Below, piece after piece: positions 7,675 to 13,064 of a stretch of DNA of 13,064 nt. The notes beneath the pieces are model-generated. The model was given only the letters and a program-made list of their open reading frames with translations, searched no databases and was not told the DNA's origin. The DNA is from Rhodospirillales bacterium. GTDB lineage: Bacteria; Pseudomonadota; Alphaproteobacteria; QKFK01; SZUA-500. The DNA lies in contig QKFK01000250.1 of the NCBI GenBank assembly GCA_003252195.1, positions 1 to 13,064 on the forward strand. Reading direction: 5' to 3'. Both the position numbers and the translations under genes were made by a program. The first letter of the stretch is position 1, and every line of letters begins with the position of its first letter.

Positions 7675-8841
7675 TTGGCAAAAGAAAAAAAATATAGCGA
7701 TAGTCCTAAAAATAATGACCCTAAGGGATATTATAAAATCTTAGGTGTTTCTTTTGATGCCAATTTAAAAGAAATAAAAAAATCATACCGTGAAAAAGCT
7801 AAATACTGGCACCCCGATAAGGGAATGATCGAAGATGCCGAAAATAAGTTTAAACTCCTTTCAGAAGCTTATGAAAATTTATCGGATGAAATCTTGCGAG
7901 CATTATACGATTTAAGCTCAATTAGCTCTATAAACCATATCCAAGCGGAGATATGTGATAAATGTCTAAATGAGCAGAATAACTCTTTATATATCAATAT
8001 AAAGACAAACATTGGATTTGTTTTTTATCAAAAGCGTAAAAACACCGAAGAAATTTTGTGTAATAAATGCGCCAGAAAAAAAGCATCTTTTGCCAATATC
8101 ATAAATGTGCTTTTAGGCTTTATCTCTATATTTCCATGGGACTGGTTTTATAACATAAAATCGATTCTAACCAACAATTCTTTTAGCGACAAACCAGCAG
8201 ATAACCTTGGTTTACTAACCACAAAAGCCTGCAACTTTTACAAAGAAAGAGATTATGAGAACGCATATTACTGCTTAATTGAGGCGCGCAAATATACTAA
8301 AAACAAAGATATAATTAGCTTAATAGATAGAATTACCTCTGATAGTGAATATAATAAAAATATTTTTGCTATATGGAATAAACCCCTTATAAAACTAAAA
8401 GCAATATTGTATTTAATTATAATATTTGCTCTATCTATTATTTTATATAAAGCACCTAAAAGCCCTATATTACTTGAAGAGACCACACTTTCTGATAAGG
8501 CATCTTCAATATCTATCTCTCAAGAATTAATCAGATATAATGTTTTTAGATACCCGATTAATGTGTATGATAAAACTAAACTCTATCATGTTGTTAAAAA
8601 CCAATCTAAAGTTTACTATGGACCAAGCGAACAAGATGATATAATTAAATCATTGGAAAGTGATATTACCGTTAGAATAACAGGATACATTCCAAAAAGT
8701 GACTGGGTACGTATTATGATGTCAGACGGCATTATGGGCTTTACAAAAAAAACAAACCTAAAGGCAGGACTGGGTAACAAAAAATTACCTATAGAAAATA
8801 AAATTTTAAAAACTACGCCAAGCGAGATTATTGAGAGGTAA
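7675..8841 (+). CDS. Membrane-anchored J-domain protein with zinc-ribbon-like segment and C-terminal SH3-like domain (copy 1)
   Basis: This 388-residue protein combines several modules. The J domain covers 17-80 with the HPD triad at 46-48, so it could stimulate an Hsp70 (DnaK). Cys pairs C94xxC97 and C129xxC132 form a zinc-ribbon-like segment. A hydrophobic, aromatic patch follows (139-165), then a helical, TPR-like stretch (about 178-222), a clear membrane helix (243-259, LKAILYLIIIFALSIILY) and an SH3-like domain (about 303-365, with YYGPSEQDD and DWVRIMMSDGIMGF). Cytoplasmic J domain and periplasmic SH3 would be expected if only the second hydrophobic segment spans the membrane. The only possible start before the J domain is TTG at 7675, with no visible Shine-Dalgarno; the first in-frame ATG lies after the HPD. 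It follows the FliK-like gene by 34 bases, and its sequence looks more A-rich than the flagellar genes. Function unknown; it is a paralogue of the next gene. Confidence 0.8.
   Translation: MAKEKKYSDSPKNNDPKGYYKILGVSFDANLKEIKKSYREKAKYWHPDKGMIEDAENKFKLLSEAYENLSDEILRALYDLSSISSINHIQAEICDKCLNEQNNSLYINIKTNIGFVFYQKRKNTEEILCNKCARKKASFANIINVLLGFISIFPWDWFYNIKSILTNNSFSDKPADNLGLLTTKACNFYKERDYENAYYCLIEARKYTKNKDIISLIDRITSDSEYNKNIFAIWNKPLIKLKAILYLIIIFALSIILYKAPKSPILLEETTLSDKASSISISQELIRYNVFRYPINVYDKTKLYHVVKNQSKVYYGPSEQDDIIKSLESDITVRITGYIPKSDWVRIMMSDGIMGFTKKTNLKAGLGNKKLPIENKILKTTPSEIIER
8833..8838 (+). promoter_or_regulatory. Ribosome-binding site deciding the copy-2 J-domain protein start
   Basis: GAGAGG ends just before the TAA of copy 1 (8839-8841) and 4 bases before ATG 8843. 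It favours ATG 8843 over the in-frame TTG at 8831 and suggests translational coupling of the two J-domain genes. Confidence 0.7.
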
Positions 8842-8842
8842 C

Positions 8843-9862
8843 ATGTTGTCACGAAATAATCATAACACAGATGTATTGGGGTACTATAAGGTACTCGGGT
8901 TGTCTCGTGATGCTTCGGTTAACGAGATTAAAAAAGCTTTTAGAGACAAAGCAAAATTATTCCACCCCGATGTAAACCCCGATCCTTCGTCTATCAGATT
9001 GTTCAACAAAATATGCAGAGCTCATGATGTTTTGTCATCTCCTGATAAAAGGCTTGATTACGACACAGGTACTTTAAATGAAGAAGAAGACAACAATCAT
9101 CAATTAAAAAAATGTCGCTGTTGCAAACAAGAGACTGCTCAGCCTCGCTTTATAATTTTTCATGAGGTTGTATCTAAAGATTTCCATTGCTATGCAAGAC
9201 CAATCCAAGGTGTGTTCTGCCCTGATTGTGCCAAAGATGTGGCAATCAGAGCTAGCTTTAGAACTTGGATAAAAGGCTTTTGGGGATTGCCTTTTGGTCC
9301 TGTTCTTTCAATATTTGTTTTAATCCGCAATTTATTTGGCGGAATAAAACCAAACAGAACCAACTACCGTTTATTAATGCGCCAAGCACAAATATTAAAA
9401 GACAGCGAAAACCATAACATGGCAATCTGGTCCGCCAGACAGGCTAAAAAGTTCGCGACTAGCCGATTACAAAGATCAGGCGCTCAAAATATCATCGATT
9501 TTTTAACTGATGAACGTCAAAAGACCAAAAGCTATAAAAACAAATGGACTATATTCAATCGTGCATTGATAACTCAGCTTGCCCCTTTTGTAATGCTGTT
9601 TGCTATAATTTCAGCAATACGTTATGCATATAATCCATTTTCTTATACAAACCTTATGGCAAGCAATGAAACACAAAGCTTATCTGAGCTAGAAGACTTA
9701 AAGGTTATAGACTTACCTGACCTTCCTAATGATGAAGAAATGTTCTTCCATATTACAGAAAACTACTCTCAGGTACGCAGAGGTCCAAGCAAAAGCTTTG
9801 GTATTATCGCCACCTTAAATAAGTTTGATACCGTAAAAATCATTGGCATTGTTTCTGGGTAA
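8843..9862 (+). CDS. J-domain / zinc-ribbon / membrane / SH3-like protein (copy 2), C-terminus cut by a frameshift
   Basis: The 339 residues repeat the layout of the preceding gene: J domain (12-75, HPD 41-43), Cys pairs C91xxC94 and C126xxC129, a hydrophobic patch (139-167, FRTWIKGFWGLPFGPVLSIF), a helical repeat-like stretch (about 173-222), a membrane helix (about 243-260) and the first half of an SH3-like domain (about 300-338, with VRRGPSKSFG). The frame then stops at 9860-9862 in the middle of the SH3 fold; the missing part is readable in another frame to 9966. The start is ATG 8843, because GAGAGG at 8833-8838, overlapping the upstream stop, lies 4 bases before it; a TTG at 8831 in the same frame would sit ahead of that site. 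The zinc ribbon and J domain are intact, so a protein without a complete SH3 domain could still be made. Function unknown. Confidence 0.8.
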   Translation: MLSRNNHNTDVLGYYKVLGLSRDASVNEIKKAFRDKAKLFHPDVNPDPSSIRLFNKICRAHDVLSSPDKRLDYDTGTLNEEEDNNHQLKKCRCCKQETAQPRFIIFHEVVSKDFHCYARPIQGVFCPDCAKDVAIRASFRTWIKGFWGLPFGPVLSIFVLIRNLFGGIKPNRTNYRLLMRQAQILKDSENHNMAIWSARQAKKFATSRLQRSGAQNIIDFLTDERQKTKSYKNKWTIFNRALITQLAPFVMLFAIISAIRYAYNPFSYTNLMASNETQSLSELEDLKVIDLPDLPNDEEMFFHITENYSQVRRGPSKSFGIIATLNKFDTVKIIGIVSG

Positions 9863-9966
9863 AAATTCGCCTAAATGATGATGTTGAAGGTTTTATATCA
9901 TCGGGCGTTGTCGGCAAAGGTCGAGGTGTTGATGCAAACAGCACTATAACTGAGCCCAAAAGCTAA
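9856..9966 (+). pseudogene. Frameshifted tail of the copy-2 J-domain/SH3 protein
   Basis: In the frame one base back from the upstream gene, this stretch reads WVKIRLNDDVEGFISSGVVG and continues through KGRGVDANSTITEPKS to TAA at 9964-9966. It aligns with WVRIMMSDGIMGFTKKTNLK in the SH3 domain of copy 1, at exactly the place where copy 2 stops. It is therefore the original C-terminus, now out of frame. The junction reads TCTGGGTAAAA. If it once read TCTGGGTGGGTAAAA, loss of one of two tandem GGGT units would give the present sequence; that history is inferred. A sequencing or assembly error, or a functional -1 shift, would look the same from here. Confidence 0.75.
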
Positions 9967-10091
9967 ATAGCTTAAACTCTCCAATATTGTAACGCATAAT
10001 TATACATAGCTTAAATTTAGTTATCTAGCTCATTAAAGTTTCACGTAAGCCATACTAGTACGAACAAACTACTCTAAAACCTCAACAAGTA
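9967..10091. other. Convergent intergenic region without a clear terminator
   Basis: These 125 AT-rich bases separate the J-domain gene pair (+) from fliJ (-). A short inverted repeat, AAGCTA/TAGCTT at 9960-9973, overlaps the end of the shifted frame, but its loop is tiny and no T-run follows, so it is not a convincing terminator. No gene or RNA is recognisable. Confidence 0.5.
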
Positions 10092-10526
10092 TTAATCATC
10101 TTCTTCTAAGGCTTGGCGTTGTCGGTGTAGATTCATACCTATTTCATCTAGAGCCTTTTGCTCTTTTTGATCGAGCTCATATTGCTCTTTAATTTCACGA
10201 TTTTTTTGTGATATTTCATAGGTTTTTAAGCGTTTAAATTCATCTGCCACTGCGTCTCTGGCTATCTCTATGTCTCGGCGAATGTTGGCTAAAGCTAAGT
10301 TATATTGTTTGAGTTTTTTCATATAATAAGAAAGATAAGCATCAAACCCTCTCGCTAACATTGGATCTGATGATGCAATCTCTTTTTCTTTTTCGTGCTG
10401 ACGTTCCATCATTTTGATGGCCTGCATAGCTTCTGCTTCATTTTTAAGAAGCTGACCCAAGATTTTGCGCTTTTCATCAACGTGCCATTTTTGTAAACGT
10501 ATTAAAGCTTTTAAATCTTTAGCCAT
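10092..10526 (-). CDS. fliJ: Flagellar export protein FliJ
   Basis: This 144-residue protein matches FliJ, the coiled-coil stalk that fits into the FliI hexamer and links it to FlhA during flagellar export. The sequence is almost entirely helical and highly charged, with MAKDLKALIRLQKWHVDEKR at the N-terminus and long heptad-like runs to an acidic end (LEEDD). Similarity between FliJ proteins is always low, so the identification rests on length, coiled-coil character and the position directly downstream of fliI, the standard place for fliJ. The ATG at 10526 has an AGG six bases upstream, overlapping the fliI stop codon; only 7 bases separate the genes, so translation is probably coupled. Confidence 0.88.
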   Translation of the reverse strand: MAKDLKALIRLQKWHVDEKRKILGQLLKNEAEAMQAIKMMERQHEKEKEIASSDPMLARGFDAYLSYYMKKLKQYNLALANIRRDIEIARDAVADEFKRLKTYEISQKNREIKEQYELDQKEQKALDEIGMNLHRQRQALEEDD

Positions 10527-10533
10527 TTTTTAC

Positions 10534-11979
10534 CTAAATTTTGCGTTTATTTTTCTTTTCCATTTTTACAGGAACAGAAGTTGGCTTGCTTACAGATGAT
10601 TGAGGCATTGGCTGAGGAGCGGGTTGTTGCGCCACAGGCTCTGCTTGCTCAGGCTTAGTTGAAGTTAATATATCAGACAGCATCTGATAACATTCTGGCA
10701 AGGTTGTTTTTTCAGTCTTAAGCTGAGAGATAAATTCTTCAATTTTTGGATAATATAAAATAGCCTCGTCCACGTCTGCGTTTGAGCCTTTACGATAAGC
10801 ACCCAAACGAATAAGCTCCGCCATATCTTCATATGATGCCAAATATTTTCGCGCTTGGCTCACTATTCTATTTTCTTCAGGGGTGTTGCAACCAGGCATA
10901 ACACGAGAAATACTACGCAAAATATTAATCGCAGGATATCTGCCACGCTCAGCGATAGAACGGTCTAGCACGATATGCCCATCTAAAATACCACGCACAG
11001 CATCGGCAATTGGCTCATTATGATCATCACCATCAACCAACACTGTAAACACACCTGTTATAGAGCCTTCTCCTGCGCTTGGCCCTGCTCTTTCTAAAAG
11101 CTTAGGCAGCTCGGCAAACACCGAAGGGGTATAACCTTTACTTGCTGGTGGCTCACCCGCTGACAAACTAATTTCACGTTGCGCCATTGCAAAACGAGTT
11201 ACTGAATCCATCATGCAAAGCATGTCTTTACCTTGGTCTCTAAAATATTCTGCAACTGTCATTGCCATATAGGCAGCTTGACGACGCATTAAAGGGCTTT
11301 CATCTGAAGTTGCCACGACCACCACGCTTCGAGCCAAACCTTCTTCGCCCAAGTCATCTTCAATAAACTCTCGTGCTTCTCTACCACGTTCGCCGATTAA
11401 GCCCAAAATAGCTCCATCTAGAGCGTTGTGCTTGGTTATCATTGATAAGATAGATGACTTACCCACACCAGAACCCGCAAAAACACCCATACGTTGACCT
11501 TTACACATAGTCAAAAAAGTGTTCACGGCTCTAACGCCTAAATCAACCTTGCCTGCAACGCGGTTTCTTGAGTGAGCAGAAGGAGGTGAGTTTTTAACCA
11601 AATATGGAACATCGCCTTGCTTTAATGGCCCCTTGCCATCAACAGGTTCGCCAAATGAATTGATAACTCTACCAAGCCATGAAATATCTGGATAAACATA
11701 TGGTTCAGAATTTATAAGAAGTGCCTTACAGCCAGAGCCGATGCCATCAAGTGAGGCAAAAGGCATAAGAAGTATCTTTTTATTACGAAAGCCAACAACC
11801 TCACACGGGATTTCTTTCTCGCCCCTGCCAATAATAGTACATCTATCCCCAACTGATAGGTTGGTTTTAACACCACCGACCTCAACTAGCATACCATTAA
11901 CAGCCGTAACCTTGCCAAAATATTCGGCTTCTGACATCGCATCAATTTCTTTAACAATATTACCGAATTGTACTGACAA
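10534..11979 (-). CDS. fliI: Flagellum-specific export ATPase FliI
   Basis: This 481-residue ATPase energises flagellar protein export and is related to the F1 beta subunit. Visible features are an N-terminal beta-barrel domain (about 20-95), the PPSAHSRNRV segment (132-141) typical of type III ATPases, Walker A AGSGVGKS (168-175), GERGREAREF (196-205), Walker B LCMMDS (254-259) and the YPAINILRSISRVMP segment (348-362). Residues after about 440 form an extra Gln/Pro-rich tail ending in a basic stretch (MEKKNKRKI); this lies beyond the usual FliI end. The start is TTG at 11979, supported by GAGAGG seven bases upstream; an in-frame ATG fourteen codons later (MSEAEYFGK) has no such support. The flagellar identity is preferred over SctN because of the fliJ and flagellar neighbours. 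Confidence 0.96.
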   Translation of the reverse strand: MSVQFGNIVKEIDAMSEAEYFGKVTAVNGMLVEVGGVKTNLSVGDRCTIIGRGEKEIPCEVVGFRNKKILLMPFASLDGIGSGCKALLINSEPYVYPDISWLGRVINSFGEPVDGKGPLKQGDVPYLVKNSPPSAHSRNRVAGKVDLGVRAVNTFLTMCKGQRMGVFAGSGVGKSSILSMITKHNALDGAILGLIGERGREAREFIEDDLGEEGLARSVVVVATSDESPLMRRQAAYMAMTVAEYFRDQGKDMLCMMDSVTRFAMAQREISLSAGEPPASKGYTPSVFAELPKLLERAGPSAGEGSITGVFTVLVDGDDHNEPIADAVRGILDGHIVLDRSIAERGRYPAINILRSISRVMPGCNTPEENRIVSQARKYLASYEDMAELIRLGAYRKGSNADVDEAILYYPKIEEFISQLKTEKTTLPECYQMLSDILTSTKPEQAEPVAQQPAPQPMPQSSVSKPTSVPVKMEKKNKRKI

Positions 11980-11986
11980 AATTTAA

Positions 11987-11992
11987 CCTCTC
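11987..11992 (-). promoter_or_regulatory. Ribosome-binding site of fliI, supporting a TTG start
   Basis: Read on the minus strand, GAGAGG stands seven bases before the TTG at 11979-11977. No ATG lies at a suitable distance, so this site decides the unusual start codon of fliI. The same hexamer precedes copy 2 of the J-domain gene. Confidence 0.7.
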
Positions 11993-12083
11993 AAAAACTA
12001 GCTTTTGCCTAATTCTATCAACTTTTTTTATAAATAAAAGCCTTCTGTTATATTTCTTACTTGAAAATAGTTTGCGTTTACTG

Positions 12084-12098
12084 TTAATTAATAGTTAA
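12084..12098 (+). promoter_or_regulatory. Perfect CtrA-binding box between fliI and ctrA
   Basis: TTAATTAATAGTTAA matches the alphaproteobacterial CtrA consensus TTAA-N7-TTAA exactly, followed by C as in the extended form. The box is nearly symmetric, so its reverse complement is also TTAA-N7-TTAAC. It sits 76 bases before the ctrA ATG and about 105 bases before the fliI start. Its right half overlaps the -35 element of the predicted ctrA promoter, the geometry of CtrA-activated promoters in Caulobacter. It probably mediates ctrA autoregulation and may also act on the divergent fliIJ operon. Confidence 0.75.
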
Positions 12099-12123
12099 CA
12101 TTACAAAAAGAACAGGTTATTAT
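12095..12123 (+). promoter_or_regulatory. Predicted ctrA promoter (TTAACA, 17 bp, TATTAT)
   Basis: A -35 element TTAACA (12095-12100) and a -10 element TATTAT (12118-12123) are separated by exactly 17 bases. Transcription would begin near 12130, leaving a leader of about 45 bases before ctrA. The -35 element shares four bases with the CtrA box, consistent with activation by CtrA. No GANTC methylation site is visible between 11980 and 12174, unlike the Caulobacter ctrA P1 promoter. Confidence 0.6.
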
Positions 12124-12174
12124 ACGTAATCTGAAATGGTTTAAGTTATAACAATTCCTTGCGGGGCTTAGAAA

Positions 12175-12861
12175 ATGCGCGTTTTACTTGTTGAAGACGA
12201 TCAATCTACTTCTCAAACTATCCAACTTATGTTGCAGAATGAGGGTATGATTGTTGATACTACCGATTTGGGTGAGGACGGTTTAGAAATCGGCAAACTC
12301 TATGACTACGATATCATTATCTTAGATTTAATGCTTCCTGATATGGACGGATATGAAGTTCTTAAAAAACTTAGAGCTTCTAAGGTAAACACTCCTGTTC
12401 TTATTTTGTCAGGATTGTCAGAACCTGAGAAAAAGGTTAAAGGACTTGGCTTTGGTGCCGATGATTATTTAACCAAACCTTTTGACAAAGCAGAGCTCAA
12501 TGCTCGTATTCAAGCAGTGGTTAGACGCTCAAAAGGTCATGCACAATCAATTATTAAAACAGGTGACATTGAGGTTAACATTGATAACCAAACAGTTACA
12601 GCCTGTGGAAAACCTTTGCACTTAACAGGCAAAGAATATGGAATATTAAAACTCTTATCAATGCGCAAGGGAACAACCCTTAACAAAGATCAATTCTTAA
12701 ACAATCTTTATGGTGGCATTGATGAACCTGAATTAAAAATTATTGATGTTTTCATCTGCAAATTAAGAAAGAAGCTTGCTAAAGCAACTGGCGGTAAAAA
12801 TTATATTGAAACCGTTTGGGGCAGAGGCTATGTCCTTCGTGATCCAGATGAGGATAAATAA
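12175..12861 (+). CDS. ctrA: Cell-cycle master response regulator CtrA
   Basis: This 228-residue OmpR-family regulator is the alphaproteobacterial master regulator of cell cycle and motility genes. The receiver domain (1-118) has all phosphorylation residues: acidic pair D8-D9, phospho-acceptor D51 (IIILDLMLPDMDGYEV), Ser79 and K101 (DDYLTKPF). The winged helix-turn-helix (about 125-224) carries the CtrA-typical LTGKEYGILKLLSMRKGTTL and ends in ETVWGRGYVLRDP. Length matches CtrA (about 231-240) and identity is visibly high along the whole protein. The C-terminus is DEDK and lacks the two alanines that target Caulobacter CtrA to ClpXP. The ATG at 12175 is the only start giving the full beta-1 strand; GCGGGG a little upstream may serve as ribosome-binding site. 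A CtrA box in its promoter suggests autoregulation. Confidence 0.96.
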   Translation: MRVLLVEDDQSTSQTIQLMLQNEGMIVDTTDLGEDGLEIGKLYDYDIIILDLMLPDMDGYEVLKKLRASKVNTPVLILSGLSEPEKKVKGLGFGADDYLTKPFDKAELNARIQAVVRRSKGHAQSIIKTGDIEVNIDNQTVTACGKPLHLTGKEYGILKLLSMRKGTTLNKDQFLNNLYGGIDEPELKIIDVFICKLRKKLAKATGGKNYIETVWGRGYVLRDPDEDK

Positions 12862-12864
12862 TTT

Positions 12865-12893
12865 AATCGGCTCTTTATGAGCCGATTTTTTTT
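12865..12893 (+). terminator. Rho-independent terminator after ctrA
   Basis: A perfect 9-base-pair stem AATCGGCTC/GAGCCGATT (12865-12873 and 12879-12887) with a five-base loop TTTAT is followed directly by six T (12888-12893). It begins three bases after the ctrA stop codon and should end the ctrA transcript, making ctrA monocistronic. Confidence 0.93.
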
Positions 12894-12926
12894 ACAAAAT
12901 TTTACACAATTATACGCAACACATTA

Positions 12927-12955
12927 TTGACAAAATTTCGAAAAACAGGTATTAA
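12927..12955 (+). promoter_or_regulatory. Strong sigma-70-like promoter for the last gene
   Basis: A consensus -35 TTGACA (12927-12932) is followed after 17 bases by TATTAA (12950-12955). The start of transcription would be near 12962, about 25 bases before the ATG at 12987. No complete CtrA box or sigma-54 promoter is visible here. Confidence 0.7.
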
Positions 12956-12986
12956 TTAGAACAGAAACAAAAAAGGAGATCCATAA

Positions 12987-13064
12987 ATGGAAGGCAACGT
13001 TTACGCACCACTTTTTAGAAAAAACATGCGAAATCTTGTAAAATCTTTTTTACTAGTTGACCCA
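12987..13064 (+). CDS. Start of an unidentified gene, truncated by the window end
   Basis: A reading frame begins at ATG 12987 and stays open for 26 codons to the end of the window (MEGNVYAPLFRKNMRNLVKS, then FLLVDP). It is preceded by AAGGAG (12973-12978) with an ideal 8-base spacing and by a strong promoter, so it is very likely a real gene. The visible residues do not identify a family. They are basic and partly hydrophobic, with no convincing signal peptide. It lies beyond the ctrA terminator, so it is an independent transcription unit and need not be related to motility. Confidence 0.65.
   Translation, partial: MEGNVYAPLFRKNMRNLVKSFLLVDP

Noticed and set aside
7655..7741. ATG-initiated short frame just before the first J-domain gene
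   Set aside because: It has no ribosome-binding site, encodes no recognisable peptide and ends within the J-domain coding region; considered only as an alternative start needing a frameshift.
8831..8842. TTG start four codons upstream for the second J-domain gene
   Set aside because: The ribosome-binding site GAGAGG lies downstream of it and matches ATG 8843.
9960..9973. Inverted repeat AAGCTA/TAGCTT as a terminator
   Set aside because: The stem is short and AT-rich, the loop is only two bases and no T-run follows.
1..13064. Virulence-type (injectisome) type III secretion cluster
   Set aside because: FlhA, FliI and FliN have injectisome relatives, but FlbD, FlhF, FlhG and CtrA beside them indicate a flagellar system.
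1..13064. CRISPR arrays, insertion sequences, tRNA or rRNA genes
   Set aside because: Reading both strands I saw no regular spaced repeats, transposase motifs, terminal inverted repeats or cloverleaf-like sequences.

Overview
The window comes from an AT-rich alphaproteobacterium with a flagellum. The evidence is a full-length CtrA-type master response regulator, a FlbD-type sigma-54 activator with a degenerate receiver domain, and the gene order fliH(end)-fliN-flbD-flhA-flhF-flhG, which resembles the Caulobacter fliFG-flbE-fliN-flbD cluster. The genus cannot be named from this sequence alone.

Layout. Positions 1-7640 (+) hold a compact flagellar operon: the last codons of a probable fliH, then fliN (C-ring), flbD (class III/IV transcription activator), flhA (export gate), flhF (SRP-type GTPase for flagellar placement), flhG (MinD-like ATPase) and a long Asn/Ser-rich protein with a FliK-like C-terminus. 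Gaps are 0-34 bases, so the genes are probably co-transcribed. Positions 7675-9966 (+) hold two adjacent paralogous genes of unusual design: N-terminal J domain (HPD present), four-cysteine zinc-ribbon-like segment, hydrophobic patch, helical region, one clear membrane helix and a C-terminal bacterial SH3-like domain. The second copy has a frameshift inside the SH3 domain, and the lost tail is still readable in another frame down to 9966.

Positions 10092-11979 (-) hold fliI-fliJ (export ATPase and its coiled-coil stalk), convergent with the J-domain genes. A 195-base divergent intergenic region separates fliI from ctrA. It contains a perfect TTAA-N7-TTAA CtrA box whose right half overlaps the -35 element of a good promoter pointing into ctrA, so CtrA autoregulation is likely, possibly with joint control of fliIJ. 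ctrA (12175-12861, +) is followed by a clear rho-independent terminator. After that come a strong sigma-70-like promoter and the first 26 codons of an unidentified gene that runs off the window.

Together the genes cover C-ring assembly (FliN), the type III export apparatus (FlhA, FliI, FliJ, the end of FliH), hook-length control (FliK candidate), placement and number (FlhF/FlhG) and cell-cycle/assembly-coupled transcription (CtrA, FlbD). The J-domain/SH3 pair is the least explained part and the best candidate for something undescribed. Other oddities are an apparent three-residue gap in FlhA's highly conserved NxASTR segment and a CtrA C-terminus without the Ala-Ala degron known from Caulobacter.
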